64,000 bases of DNA from Hypholoma sublateritium FD-334 SS-4 (Eukaryota; Basidiomycota; Agaricomycetes; Agaricales; Strophariaceae), in contig KN817520.1 in the NCBI GenBank assembly GCA_000827495.1, positions 9,979-73,978 of the forward strand, in the 5' to 3' direction. Position 1 is the first letter of the stretch; the number at the start of each line of letters is the position of its first letter. The notes under the pieces are model-generated. The model saw nothing but the letters and a program-made list of their open reading frames with translations. It had not been told where the DNA came from and searched no databases. The position numbers were made by a program, and so were the translations under genes. This document shows, piece after piece, positions 23,773 through 36,083 of this stretch.

Positions 23773-24586
23773 TCACTTCCGACCTGCTTTTTCTTCGTGA
23801 GGGACCTTCGCAGCTTTCTCATCGATGTAGAATTTGGCGCTGGCCGCGCTGTCAATGAACTCCTTGACCAGGCAAATCTTCGGAAGCGCATCGACGTCGT
23901 CTGTTGGTAGCTTTGGCACAAAATGGAAGATCAGGATGTATTCGCCGTTGAAGGCAGTTCCTTTGACAGACTCGGCCTGCAGCGACGCCTGTTGATGCCC
24001 CATAAAGTCAATATCACGATCTTCTGACAACGTAACTGAGCTAGACATCGCAGCAGTGACAAAAAAGGCAAGTGTCGCAGACTCGAGCTATAAATATAAA
24101 GCTGCAGGCAACTTACATGAACGGACATCTTGTTCTCGGCCTCAATAACCTCGTTCACAGTCACCTAGCGGCCAGATGCAGCGGGTATGAATAGACGCGA
24201 GTGGCATGGGAACATTATGTTACGGCCGATAAGCAGAGGCCGTCATTCAGGATCGCGATGAGGGAAATTGAATAGGCAATGCACAGGTCAGCGAATTATA
24301 GACGCTGAGGTGATGAGAGGCCTGGTACCTTGAAAGTTGAGAACGTCGGCCGCACGACCTTGAGATACTCTCCGTATTGGCGCTTATTGAGCAACGGGCG
24401 ATTTAGTGACCTGGGCAGCGTCCAGTGCTGCAGAGAGTCATCGAAAAGCGACATCAACGCTTCGTAGTTCCAGTTTTCCGAGGCCTCGAGATACAGAAGC
24501 AATGCGAGTATGTATGGTGATGGAGAGCAGGGTGGGACCCATCCGTAGCCACGGGCTTTACTAGGATTGAAGTTCTGGAATGGCAT
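23773..24586 (-). CDS. SnoaL/NTF2-like small protein
   Basis: Three exons: 24586-24329, 24164-24117 and 23988-23773, about 173 residues. Intron 1 is 164 nt and intron 2 is 128 nt, both longer than usual here. The opening helix pattern LLYLEASENWNYEALMSLFDDSLQHWTLP, the middle strand VTVNEVIEAENKMSVHVQAS and the late strand FNGEYILIFHFV, with the lead into KEFIDS, match the cone-shaped NTF2-like fold of basidiomycete SnoaL-like proteins. Members bind or isomerise small hydrophobic molecules, but many have no known activity. I do not see a biosynthetic cluster around it. Other acceptors inside intron 2 are possible. Confidence 0.55.
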
Positions 24587-25932
24587 GCTTCCACTGTAGA
24601 CGTTTGTCGAAATATGGGGGGGTGGTATTGTTGCACAGTTTCGCTGACGAGGACGGTGTTGATGCTAGTCAAGTAAGAATACGGGATGTTGGTTGGGGCG
24701 GCTTGCTTGGCGGTGATTTAGATGACTCAATGGTGAGCAGTAGCTTGCAGCGAGGCGCTATATAGTGCCCTCTGGTGCACCAGCAGGAGGTAATTAATCA
24801 GTAGGGGCCTGAGCCGTCGTATTTAAAGATCGACAGTGCCGCTGTGTGTCAATCCTATGGAGGAAATTCTTCCGAGAACGAATCCTGAGAGAGTTGCTAT
24901 TAATTCCCATGTACTACTGATGGTCGGGGCTACTGAGAATGGAGCGCAGTGAGCGAGGAGGAACATGAATGTGATTGACCGGGCAGAAGGATGGGAGACG
25001 CGTCGCTTAGATTTATGCGTTGAAGGCTTCTTCTGGGCACCTTGTATTATAGTCGAAGATCGGGATCTTTACGGCACTATACAGTCAAGGCCTGAGGATC
25101 CCAATAGGCGACTCGCGAGTAAATTTATGAGCAGAAAAGCCTATCAGACCACGGACTCAGACACTCAGGAGAACAATGTAACCAGACAATGGTATCTTTC
25201 CGAACAAATTATAGTGACTTGACTCGTCTGGGGCTAGACGACGCTAGAGGCTGCCTATTGGGTCATTGAAAGCGGCGCGTCGGCGAGACCAAGGAGCGGG
25301 TGCAACATTGACAAAGGGGGAAGTCCGTCAGGTCTCTGTCCCGTAATGTAGTCAGTTATGAATAAGATATATTAGCGGATGAAAATAGCTGCAGTCTTTG
25401 GGTCCCGATGTATAGAAACGATAAATCGTCACAGCCATGCGTGGAATAATAGCCGACCAAGGGTTGCAGAAGCACTGGGACTCGGTCAAGTCAGATATAG
25501 GAGCGCGTGAGTGGTCGCTGGTCGAAGAAGTCCATAATTTTTCAAGTCATCACCTTCAAAGAAGCAGGCTCAGGAAAACAACTGCGGACAGGAGATGGTC
25601 AGCCTTGAACGAAGTATCCGTGTATAGTCGATCAAAGAACTGAATATTATAAATGGAACGAAAATTGACTATAAAGTTTATTCAAGTATGTACATCGTAA
25701 TTCCGTTTGTTTACAAGGTAAGCTCTGACACGAGGGGAGTGGCATAGCATAGTGTAGGGTAAAAGACAATTCATAGAGGATCATAAACATATTAGCCAGG
25801 AAAGAGTGGTACACATACATTTACAAGTTGGGATTGGGGACCTATCAAGGGTCTGTTGAGCGCGTGAAATGCAAGATAAAAACATAAACGAGAATCAGAA
25901 AAGGGGGACGTTTTGAAAATTGAGGGTGCAGA
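24587..25932. other. Spacer, about 1.3 kb
   Basis: I see no gene. Frames at 24965-25222 and 25437-25643 lack recognisable features, and the second probably starts only by chance. Confidence 0.45.
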
Positions 25933-27468
25933 TTAGACGAGATACACATCTTCCTGTTCGAATTCGTAGTCATCCAGACGTCTAAAGTACTCGACCCGTT
26001 CTTGGCGTTCACGGTCCCACTTCTATTTATAGGCGTAGTGAGAATTCATGATCGTGGATAGGCAAGGAACAAAATCACGGACCAGATCAAGATCTTCGGC
26101 GTCTTGCTCCACGCTCGTGTCTGCTTTATTCGTTGTGGCGGCGGCCAGCGCTTTACCGACAGTTTTCTTCGGCTTCGCCAGATTGGCGTGTTTCGGCATG
26201 AGATGAATTTCCTCGTCCTCGACAATCGCGGGTTTACTCGATCGCATGCGAAGGTTCCTAGAAGGACCATCATGAATAGCCACAATTTGTGCAGAAATGG
26301 CATCGCGGCTTTTTTCCAACTCTTCGTTGAATTCAGACAGAGGATCTTCGCGTGTAGCCGAATAGGAACGCTTCCGGGCGGACGCCTTGGTCGGTGAGGG
26401 CGAGCTCTCAACAGACGAGCTGCAGGGGCTGAATACGTCGCAGTGGCCTTCGTGCGAGAGGCGGCGGCGCTTTTGCTTGTCCTTGTGTGGGGTCGGCGGG
26501 GTGGCAAAGTGTACCGGTGCGGGGACAAGAACAGAAGGGGCTAGAGCGGCCGCGCCGGCACCAGTATCAGGTTCGTCGTCCTCGACGTCATCGGCCGCAA
26601 TGGGGAGTGCACGCTTCAGCCGCCGCACCGGGCGGGGCGAGGACGTGTCTGCGACGAGGACGTGAGCTAATTCGTCGTACTCACCATCCGCGTCGACATC
26701 TCGGTCGGGGTAGGCATCCCGTGCGGTGTCGCGCTCAGCCTTAAGCTTCCGCTCGAGTGCAACGAAGCCGAACGGATCTGAGTTGGAACCCGCGGGGGCA
26801 GGACTGTCGTGCGAGACGGGGTGTGTTTCGTCGTATTCCTTCCAAGGGTCGAAGACCCGCTGTGGCAGTGAATGAGCGGGCGACCCAGATTTGGCGATAA
26901 ACGCGCGGGTAAGATTACGTGAGGAAATGACAGGTGATGAAACGAAAGGCGAGGGAGGTGAGGACGGGGGAAGCGGAGACGTGAACTTCGGCGCAGGAAG
27001 ACGAGCTGGCGTAGGCTCTACAGGAGCCGAGATAGCTATCACATTGGCTGGCTCTACATGAGCCAAAGCGAGATCTTCTTCAGACAGATTTTGGTGCTCT
27101 TCCCCTCGGTTGGCAGGCTCAGGAGCGGGGAGAAATTGGGAGGTGATATCCTGGAGAGGAACTTTCTTACGCTTCAGTGGAGCAGCAGTGGGCTTTCCCT
27201 TCCCTTTGGCTGCAGTCCTGAGCTTGGTAGGCGCATCTGTCGCTTTCCCCATAACAGCGTTCCCAGTGGCAGGGCTCAGAGCCCCGAGAATCCCCGTACG
27301 AGTGCGATTGGATTGAGAACGGGTAGAACGCCCTACCCCAACTGGTCCGTTCTCCTTGTCGCCCTCGCGGGCATTCTCCTTTTCCTTGCGGCTCCTGCTG
27401 GCGGTGCTTGCACTGGTGGTATTTGCCGTCTCCCACTGGGAACGGGATACATTTCTTGTTTTCGGCAT
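25933..27468 (-). CDS. Disordered nuclear-type protein with KEN boxes
   Basis: Exon 1 runs from 27468; exon 2 is 26022-25933. The first exon ends at 26083 if the donor is GTCCGT (60-nt intron) or at 26068 if it is GTTCCT; either keeps the frame. The product is about 490 residues, rich in Ser, Pro, Ala and charged residues, with basic clusters (KRKKVPL, KQKRRRLS). Two KEN sequences occur close together near residues 30-40 (KEKEN, DKEN), a known degron for APC/C-Cdh1. The middle has a conserved-looking block SDPFGFVALERKLKAERD. The C-terminus KWDRERQERVEYFRRLDDYEF is the most ordered part. The layout (N-terminal KEN, disordered middle, short conserved C-terminus) resembles sororin-like cell-cycle proteins, but I do not see enough to claim that. 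Confidence 0.6.
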
Positions 27469-27885
27469 GGAATCCGAGTAATCAGACGAGGTGAGAATTC
27501 TGTAGTTTTCTAGTAGTTCCGATGTAGTTTAGGCCAGTGCGGTGGTGACTGGCAGTATTCAAGATGGATGGTTGGACGAAAGCACAGTCCAGGGCTCGGG
27601 AGTCGGCACACGTTAATAGATGGTCCGTGGGAATAACCATTCGAACCAAAGACGCGTCGCGCACGTGACTGCGTCTGTCGCGTCTTTGGCCAACTGCGTG
27701 ACTTTGCTCGGCACCACGGCAGTAACCATGCCACTGAATCTTGGGGCCGTCGTGGACCTTGCATGGACCTTTCTCCCCATGGGCGACTTGAAACTACTTC
27801 TACAGTTTATCCAAAAATTTCTTTGGAACTGTGCGATATCTCTTGAATGATATAATATTAGGTGTGCCCCCCAAAACTGTTATGA
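27469..27885. promoter_or_regulatory. Upstream region of the KEN-box gene, and 3' end of the next gene
   Basis: No gene seen. It should contain the promoter of the KEN-box gene. A short repeat of gcgacgc/gcgtcgc lies at about 27653-27684 (acgcgtcgcgcacgtgac...gtcgcgtctttgg), which includes an MluI-type ACGCGT word, the core of cell-cycle MCB elements in other fungi. Confidence 0.35.
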
Positions 27886-28656
27886 TTACTCTGGGTCAAG
27901 TAGTCCAAACGCATCCCTAATTCTTCCCAATGTATCTCGCACAGGCGGCATGTCGCGTCGATTCAAGATCCATTCCGTTGAATCACGATGCGCTATCTTC
28001 CATTGAAGGGTCCACTCTCTGAGTGCCGAAACTCTCAATGAAGCAGATGATCCGATAATATTGGCATCGTCTTCGTCCATTGGTAGCTTGCGCAAAACTA
28101 GCAGATGGATCCCAGATGTGAGCCATGAGTCGATGCCGTGTCTTCGCCCCATGACTATCAATTTGTGCGGGTCAGTGGCGAAGTATGGGGTCAACTTGTC
28201 GATAGCCAGAGTGCGAAGGCGCGACATCTCCCAACGTGCAGCCAACACGAGGACAGAAGTCCATTCGCTTTCGGAAAGTCTGAGCTCATCCGACACAAAG
28301 GATCTAGGACCTCGTATGTTGTTGAGCACTCGTACGACTTGATTTCTGACTCACCTAAAGTACATCACCCGCAGAAGTTGCTTGAAATCCTCCCGCCTCA
28401 CGTCGTCCAACCTTATAGGATGGGCGTCCACCGAGCCATCCGTGGCGCAATTAGGACTTTGAGGCAATTCGAACATCGTTCGGAAAACTTCTGACTCCAA
28501 CGTGAAATTGACTATGGGAACCTTGAACAGAACGCCCTCTACCTGCCATCCAAAACAAGGTTCGTCCACATGAGCAAGTCTGTCAGCTGCGTAATATCAA
28601 TCTTGGCTCACCAGAAAAATGGCGTTTTGCAGATAGAAATCGGCGTCCCTTTCCAT
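27886..28656 (-). CDS. BTB/POZ-domain protein
   Basis: Three exons: 28656-28612, 28542-28355 and 28303-27886, about 216 residues. The start is a short exon MERDADFYLQNAIFL, joined to VEGVLFKVPIVNFTLESEV, then FRTMFELP and FKQLLRVMYF, the usual BTB core. The rest, LSESEWTSVLVLAARWEMS and MGRRHGIDSWL, is the helical C-terminal part seen in basidiomycete BTB families. The acceptor at 28305-28304 (tcctag) was chosen because the nearer one leads to a stop. It is a compact member of the family, without zinc-like cysteines or a tail. Confidence 0.75.
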
Positions 28657-29261
28657 CTCTCAAGTTTACTTGTCAGATGTCGTACAGTGAGCGCGTCAGT
28701 GAAAGAGGCTTCGCGGTGCATCCGTGACTTCGTTCGTCCTGAGTTTCACATTCAGAGTTTCATCTCGTATCGCTCATCTACATTCCCGCGGATAGGAGTC
28801 TTGCCTGGCTGAGTCCCCGTTGAAACAGGTGTTTTCTGGATGTTTAAGTGAATAGAAGTGCGTTAAATTGTTGACGAACTTCGGACCAGTTGACATTGTA
28901 GTGCAAGTACCTCGAATTCTAACGTTGTCACTCGCGCTCCCACTTATTCTCTGCGCATGTAGCCAAGGCCCCAGCCTGTACGCTTTCCGTACCTACGCAA
29001 ATTATTATGTGCACATGCATTTCAGGCCACTGGGCAAGGGTCCCTGCAAATGTCAGCCACCTTTGTCCGTCGGCACTAATATATCGATTCCGTGGACTCA
29101 GAACAAGTTTCATTGTGCAAGTTCGTGCCACCTTCGGGACTTTTATTTTGAGGCGTTGACTCTCTGGGCCAATTCGTTTTTTTTATTCTATCCTCAAGCT
29201 ATCACCATCTCCCGTCAGGTACCTTCAAGATACTCTCAAGACACCCTCACTAGTGAGTACC
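28657..29261. other. Divergent intergenic region
   Basis: No gene seen. It l lies between the starts of the BTB gene (minus) and the orphan gene (plus) and should hold both promoters. Confidence 0.4.
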
Positions 29262-30115
29262 ATGGCCCTCTCTATGCAACAACTCACGCTCCGATCGCTC
29301 GTAAGTCGCCCCGTCTAAAATATAGCGTGACACCAACTAACGCCACTTGGGCTGCTACAGAATATCCACGCGACCCATAATTCTGTACTCCCTCCCAAAT
29401 CCAAATACCTACGCTCTGAGGAGCGTCACGGCGCTCAGTGTTCCGACACAGAGTCAGACTCGGAAACAGACGACATGAACGTGCATTGCGGTCAAGAATA
29501 CGTGTACTTCGCGCTCGGCACGACGTACCACCAGGACCTGTACCCCGGGCGTGCGACGCGCCTCGTCGTGTCGCGCCCGAAGAAGACGGTGCGTAAGGTG
29601 CCTCGAAAGGTATGTACATGACATCTGTCGTCTGCGGCGTCTCCCGCTGTCCATGCCACCGGCCAATTCAAAAAATGTAGCACATGCTAACGCAACCTAT
29701 ATTTGTCCAGAAGATCCAGTGGCCTTCCGCAACCGACGCCCAGGGACTCGCGACATTCTACCAGAAGCAACTCGGCGGGTGCGCGCCTCCTCGGGAGAGC
29801 GCTACCAGCGCTAGTGCTGCCATGCGCGGGTGCGAGTCGCGGCCGAGCAATGAAGCGCACGTGCTGTCAATGCACCGCCCGGGTAGTAGCGCAGCCATTG
29901 CAGCCCAATCATTTTGCGCTATTTCCTCCCCCGCCCCCACCGCCCGACCACCGCCGCACCGCACAGGCGCGCCGGGGTTCATGCACCCGAAGACGAGCCC
30001 TGATCTGGCGCTTGTGGTGCTGCGCCGCGGAAGGGTGGCTCCGTTGAGGAATGGCAATACGGGGAAAGCGACGAGCGTGAGAGGGACTGAGGTGCGCGCT
30101 GTGCAGGAGGCGTGA
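29262..30115 (+). CDS. Orphan basic protein, unrecognised
   Basis: Three exons: 29262-29300, 29361-29609 and 29711-30115, about 230 residues. Both introns have clean GTAAGT/GTATGT donors and CAG acceptors and keep one frame. The N-terminal half is acidic, then basic: SDTESDSETDDM, then LVVSRPKKTVRKVPRKKIQW. The C-terminal half is rich in Ala, Ser, Arg and Pro (SSPAPTARPPPHRTGAPG). I see no signal peptide or membrane segment and recognise no family. GC content is high, like neighbouring genes. Function unknown. Confidence 0.55.
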
Positions 30116-31579
30116 TGCGCCACGGATCCGTAGGTCGAACGCGGGAAGGATGGCACGGCCTCGTCGAGTTGTACCTGGAAGTGTGCAGCGTGTAAATAAC
30201 AGCGGGAGCCTTTTTCTAGCTTCACGAGAAACAAGGGATTCCAAGAACTAATAGAAGGCGGGACGCTCAATCTTTATCTGAATATTACACTTAGAAGAGG
30301 GGAACCGACATTTTTCACTGGTAGAGTCACTTACAATTGCCTATTTGAAGAGCGAAGGGATGGACCACAAACAATATTGGCATCGTCTCTCGTCCTTCCT
30401 CTTCTATCGTTCGCGGCACCTGAAAAATACCATGTAGCTTGTCACTGAGGTCGGTCTTCCAATCCGACATCTTCGATAGTCATTACTTGGGAAAAGTTGG
30501 CCGGCCACGAGTTGCAAACACGTTGATTCGTGGGCTATTTCTACTCCAATACCACAATTAGCGCGAGGCGACAGTGAGCTCGGAAACTGAAAGTCAGTAC
30601 AGCATAGTGAATGGATCTATAGGTACTATGTTTGTCGCGGCGAATCCATTCAGTGCACTTTCCCCTAACATTCACATACGGGCTTTCATAGATCAGTCAA
30701 TCCTTTGCACCGTGAAAATTCCCAGCCGCAGCTGCACAACTGCCGGGCAGCGTGCGAGCTGTGGCTCATATTATTTTCTTGGTGCATGCAGCCCGGAAGT
30801 GCAAGGCATTAACAGTACTATACCAAGCCCTCGCCGGTTCAAAGGCTCACGCGCACGTTTCAAAAATTTAACAAGATCAACCGCGTAGACAAATAACTCA
30901 TGTAGACAGACATGAGGCCCGGGCAGAAGTCAACGCGGTGATACATCGCCCGCGCAGAACATGCTGGGAGTACGCAATGTGTCGCAAATTACACGAGGAT
31001 GAATATAAAGCCATGGCACCACTGCTTCTCCACATGCGACGCTTCATTTGCTGGTTCCTCCAGCTCTCTCGGATACGGCGCAGGGCGATGGCAACGTACG
31101 ACCTCGGAATTTGCGACTGCCATCGTGTGCTTATCTGCTCTTTCGCGCCTCGTTGCCAACTCGTCTCTTTCTCTCGGCTAGATATGATTTAATATAGAAT
31201 CCTAACGAAATACTGCAGCATCTCCCGATACTTACTACCACAGGGTCTTTCGAAGGTGGCCTTCCCAAAATTCCGGAGATCGCCCTCCTGTTGCCTTTTT
31301 CCTTGCGACCCTCCAGCTCGGCGCGCCACAGCTCACACACGTGACAAAAAGACGATAAATATAGTCACCGCGACAGGAAGCCGGACGCTAAACTCAATCG
31401 GCGCTGTCATGTATACGGGGACAATTACAAACTGGGCGCACCAACACAAAAAGGGTTGAGTTTCCTGGTAAACCAGGTTCACTTAAAATGAACGGGATCT
31501 AGCCGTGCCTTTGCCTCGCCTCCATTCTCCCTCTCTGCCACTGGGTTTTGGAACCTCTACTCCTCCTTTCCAACCCAGC
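30116..31579. other. Spacer, about 1.5 kb
   Basis: No gene supported. Several short frames exist on the plus strand (30574-30888, 30938-31192) without recognisable features. Confidence 0.45.
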
Positions 31580-32552
31580 ATGATCAACGTGTCGCGAACA
31601 ACTGTGCCAGACTCATGGCTTGCCACTCCCGTTCCCTACAAAGCATCAACAAAACCGCGCGATACGAAATCTCTGATAACTGTGAGTCAGGAGGTTGTGA
31701 TCAAGTTCAACATACTCATAATATTTTGCGAAGCAGAGTCGAATCAGCGTCTCTACAATTAATACGGATCTGTTCCCGGAGCTTATAACATGGGCTGCTA
31801 TCATCGAGAGCCAGTCCCCAGCGTCATGCTCACAGAAGATTCCCACCGACGTCCATTCCAAACGCGAAGCTGATGTCGATACGGTCCATGAAACAGCACC
31901 TCGCTCCCCTGCGTTATCCTTAATCCTGGATCCCACTTCTTTGGCGTTTGGCTTTGATCAGTTATGCTTGGAGGGACTCGACGATTGCCTAGCCTATTCG
32001 CCCAAGGAGTCCTTTGAGGAAACCTGCTGGGAGCAAGCGACATGCTCCCGGTCGGGCCGGATCTCTAATGCTCAGTCTGCTCCCCGAAAGATCGGACGAC
32101 GTGCGGACACGTATTCGCCTTTGACTTCACCTTTTGGCGACGACTCCTCCGATACAGACTCGAAAGATTCTCTAACATTAGGATACGAAGATGTCCACCT
32201 GGACATAGCTGCCAGCGGTGGTTTGTCGGCTTTGGATACCACGGGAGAATTCTTGACACGCGTGAGTCACTTTCACCTCGTTATTCTTGCCTACATGATT
32301 TATTTGGCGGGTGGTGTTTATTTGTACTGATACCCTATCTTATAGAAGGAGAAGAATCTATACTACAGCGACGAGGAACGAACCTCCTTCATTTTAATCG
32401 ACACTACATTCCAAATGCCAGACCAAAAAAACTCTGTAAACTTCTTCCCCATACCCAACCTCTCGCGAAAAACCGTTCCTAGCCGCATCGCCGCCTTCTG
32501 TGCAAATATTCCTGGAAGTCTGGCTTTCGTGAGATCGCCAAACGCTTCATAA
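31580..32552 (+). CDS. Orphan protein, unrecognised
   Basis: Three exons: 31580-31681, 31737-32261 and 32346-32552, about 277 residues. The splice sites are canonical (GTGAGT...GCAG and GTGAGT...ATAG) and all three exons are in phase 0. The middle exon has a Ser/Asp-rich stretch FGDDSSDTDSKDSLTLGYED. The last exon reads KEKNLYYSDEERTSFILID and ends SPNAS. The only upstream in-frame codons are not ATG, so the start is put at MINVSRTTVPDSW. No signal peptide, membrane helix or known domain is visible. I place it from the consistent frame across two introns rather than from homology. Confidence 0.5.
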
Positions 32553-34272
32553 ATGATGAGAGTGCTCTCCGTGTTGGTATGTCGACATGCTTCTCAGCTT
32601 CGAATGCGACTGTTTCTTTCATTTACTGACTTGGTTTGCTATATCTTTAGACGCTATTCTCACTCGCTCCGACAATCCGCCATGCTTCGACATGTATCTT
32701 CTGCAGAATTTTCACACTTTACGTAGCATTCCTTGACCTTGGTTTCGTTATCTAGCAAGCTTCTTGGTTGTTGTAATTGATACTTATCATTATCTACTCT
32801 CCCCTCACCGCCCCCCTTCCTGTATGAATCCCACCGTCTTCTACCACGCATCATGTAACATTTGTTCATTACATATCTGTTCTTGTATGTATTCCACCCA
32901 CTCTCTTTCGTTTGTACGCCGCTTCCTGTTCCATTTCAATATTCATCCACACATCCAGAGCAACGGTACTGACTTCACCGCCATGACATTTCATTAAGCA
33001 TCATTTATTTTTGGGTTGACCTTGTCTGCGGAAGGCAATTGCTGTCTGCAACTGACTTCAGATGCCACGCTGTCTAGGTACCTACTCTATTGGTATTGTG
33101 GGTACCGAGTACCGGTGATCACAGTGAGCTATGGATGATCCAGGGGACTGATGCATAGTGTTGTAGCGCGCGTCCTATCCGCATTACTTACTCTAATCAT
33201 CTTTAAGCGGTCGTTGCAAAAGATGCTCCCTGCACCGTCGGGTGCTGTGGTCTACGTATTCAAAAAACAAGAAGGCTGGGAGATTCCTAGATATAATGGG
33301 ACCTCTTCATAAATTCTCGCCTAGAATCGCCTAGTCGCTGGTACTTATTTGGTGTACTAAGTAGATCAAATGATTGCTTGATCCATAACACTCCATCATT
33401 GGGCGCTTAGATGTGCCGCTGCTGCGGCATGCACACTTTTTAGAGAGCCTCCTGCTCAAGTGGAGGAGATAACAGTAAATCATGGCCTAGTGCCAGCACC
33501 TAGTGAGAATGATTCTTTCAGACTATGGTGCCATTATACCAAGTGTATTTAAATAGACGCACTGACCAAATTTTGGGTTATGTATGTATTGCTACTCGAA
33601 AGTCACACAGATGACAGGACATCGGAGACAAGAAAATGATATGATGGTCCTCCGAATCCAAGTTGAGGTATTCTGGAAATGTTGGTCTTCGATATCCACA
33701 TACAAAACGCCGCTAAAGCCCGCCCCTGCACAACAACGGTCGCCTGATCATTCTTAGTTTTCCTGCGCAGCTGGCTAACCTGAAAATTGTGCTATTGGGG
33801 CCTGAATAGTGAAAAGCATTAATCACCATAGACTCCGGACTAATTCTTCTCATACTATTAGGCGCACATGATCATCCTCGTAGTACTACGTGCTATGTAT
33901 GTATTTTTGTATACCTTTTGACTGTAACCACCCAACCGCTCTCAAAATCGCGCAATGTTTTTGAATAGAGGGAATTGGGACGCACTACCTGTACTTAAGC
34001 CAGGCGTCTGGCAAGGATGGAGAAGATTTGGAAGGTGGGAGGATGAGCCTCAAGTTCAAGTTGTCGCGAACCTATAATCCGTGATAATTAGGATAATAAA
34101 ATCTCGTCAGCCGTCTCCGTTACTAGTGAAAATCTTTTATAGGCTCAAAGCAGGGGAAGCAGAATTTTTATGTTCAATAATATCTTCGACCGCAGGTGAG
34201 AATAATCAATGTCGTAAACGCTGTGGCGCACGCATGTGCGTATTATTTCCCACGCGCCTGGTTTTGCTGACG
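32553..34272. other. Spacer, about 1.7 kb
   Basis: The first 450 bases look like the 3' region of the orphan gene. The rest is AT-rich with no recognised gene. Confidence 0.45.
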
Positions 34273-35781
34273 ATGGTCACCTTTTCATTCACCGTTCACA
34301 ACGAAGATAACGCTCAGCATCCTCGTTGGATTCCGACGGAACTTCTCATCGGCATAATTGAAGAAGTGGAATCAAATGACGATCTCCTTGCTCTTGCCTC
34401 GGCATCCCGTCGGTTTCATGACCTTGCAATGGTCAACTTCTTCGCCAGATACAAGTTCGACCCATTTTCCAAAGAGCTGAAATTAGACTCCCTCGAAGGC
34501 TCCTGCAAGATTCTCGAAGGGCTTGCTGTATATATCGATCTCATGGGTTCATCTATCTATCAACTATCCTACAACTTCGGTTACACGCGAAATAACCTGC
34601 AGCTATTGCAAAGGGTGCGGTTGCTGACGAGATACGTCTCTAAACTATCCTCGGTCAGTTATGTTACTTTGACACTTGCTGCGCAATACTCCGGGGACGC
34701 CAAGCAATGGAAAGACGTGAGTGTTGTACTACTCAACACCATCCTCGCTCGGTCGTGTAGAGGCATCCATATCATGTCCTCGCAGCTCTCCTCCTTTCAT
34801 GAAGAGCCGAAGAACATGCCACCATCATCCAAGCCAGTGGACTGGGTGAAGGACTACTGGCCGGCCGGACATTCCCCGCCAAACGATAACCCCAAACTTC
34901 TCAAGTCGTGCTTTGTGCAGACTTTCCCCCGCTTCTTGCGCCCGTTCTACTTTCACACCTTCAACGCAAATGCAGCCTCAATCACTGATCTATCTTTCAA
35001 GAATTTATTCGGCGGAGGCGCAGACTGGGCAACAATGCTTGCCAACCTGCATTTCCCAAACCTGCAACGATTGAAGATCATATACGGTGTCATTGCGCGC
35101 GACCCGCTTGTCAAGTTCCTCGCACGACATCCAGGGACACTCACCAATTTTGAGTACCACCACATTCGCTATGACCCACGCCCTAAGTCTCCAATACGCG
35201 GCAGGCCCCTGGAGCCAGTATTTCAGACATCCCTTGAAACACTGACGACATCGCCGGAACACATCATGAACTTTGTGCCCTCATTCTCCAGCCTCAAGCG
35301 CCTTCACGACGTAGAGATCAAGATCGAGGAGCTCATGACGCAAAGTGGTAATGCCAACTTCACCGCGCTCGAGGGTGCCCTTCGCGTTCTTGAGAACTGT
35401 ACAAACCGTATCACCCTCACCCTTACGATCACACACACGGGGCTAGGGTTTGGCGCATGGTTTACACAAATGTTTGCGCCGACTCATGGGGCAGGATTTA
35501 GAGCCGTTGCACGACCCGAGAGCAAGCTGCGCTGCGTCGAGACTCTGGTAATGGACAATGGCAACTGGGGGTTTACAGACAATATAGTGACGGTCCTTCT
35601 ACCGCGTTGGCTAGTTTTGTTTCCCCAGTTGAGAGTGCTAGTGCTGAGAGGCGGAAGGCAGTCACAAAAGTCCTTCGTTGGGGACGAAGACAGCACCTCG
35701 GGGAATACCTTTGTTACGGCGCTGAAGGAGGCGTGCCCAGATGTTTACATTGAATATGGCATTGGCAGCTCTTATATTTAA
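34273..35781 (+). CDS. F-box protein
   Basis: A single exon of about 502 residues. The start is set at MVTFSFTVHNEDN because the open frame upstream has no ATG at its head and reads as non-coding. An F-box-like motif lies at about residues 20-55 (PRWIPTELLIGIIEEVESND, then LLALASASRRFHDLA). The remainder has the irregular leucine-rich pattern of fungal F-box proteins (LKIIYGVIARDPLVKFL). The C-terminal part includes WLVLFPQLRVLVLRGGR. It would act as a substrate adaptor of an SCF ubiquitin ligase. Target unknown. It is unrelated in detail to the F-box-like gene at 3.7 kb. Confidence 0.75.
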   Translation: MVTFSFTVHNEDNAQHPRWIPTELLIGIIEEVESNDDLLALASASRRFHDLAMVNFFARYKFDPFSKELKLDSLEGSCKILEGLAVYIDLMGSSIYQLSYNFGYTRNNLQLLQRVRLLTRYVSKLSSVSYVTLTLAAQYSGDAKQWKDVSVVLLNTILARSCRGIHIMSSQLSSFHEEPKNMPPSSKPVDWVKDYWPAGHSPPNDNPKLLKSCFVQTFPRFLRPFYFHTFNANAASITDLSFKNLFGGGADWATMLANLHFPNLQRLKIIYGVIARDPLVKFLARHPGTLTNFEYHHIRYDPRPKSPIRGRPLEPVFQTSLETLTTSPEHIMNFVPSFSSLKRLHDVEIKIEELMTQSGNANFTALEGALRVLENCTNRITLTLTITHTGLGFGAWFTQMFAPTHGAGFRAVARPESKLRCVETLVMDNGNWGFTDNIVTVLLPRWLVLFPQLRVLVLRGGRQSQKSFVGDEDSTSGNTFVTALKEACPDVYIEYGIGSSYI

Positions 35782-36083
35782 TAATCACATTTCCGATATA
35801 TGTACAGGGAGTGCCAGGAAATGAGGGAATACAACTACTTACACTGATAGGTGCAGAGATGTCGTGCGTTCTTCGCTTTTACGGACGCTGAATGAGTTTA
35901 TTGTGATGGAACATTACGACTACAGCACGTCACTAAAATTAGACTTGGGCAATCAGGACAATCACATAGAAGGAACAATTAAAACAAACAATTACAAGGG
36001 GCTAGGAAGTGGATAAAGAAAAATGGCACTCGCAGAGCGCAAAACCTGGCGTATCGTAGATTCGTAAACAGGCAACGTCGCAT
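35782..36083. other. Convergent 3' regions
   Basis: 302 bases between the F-box gene and the first DUF7330-like gene. Nothing recognised. Confidence 0.5.

Noticed and set aside
31505..31579. N-terminal extension of the orphan at 31580
   Set aside because: It begins at a GTG codon with no in-frame ATG before 31580.
34081..34272. N-terminal extension of the F-box protein
   Set aside because: The frame opens with GTG, not ATG, and the added residues look non-coding; the ATG at 34273 is next to the F-box.
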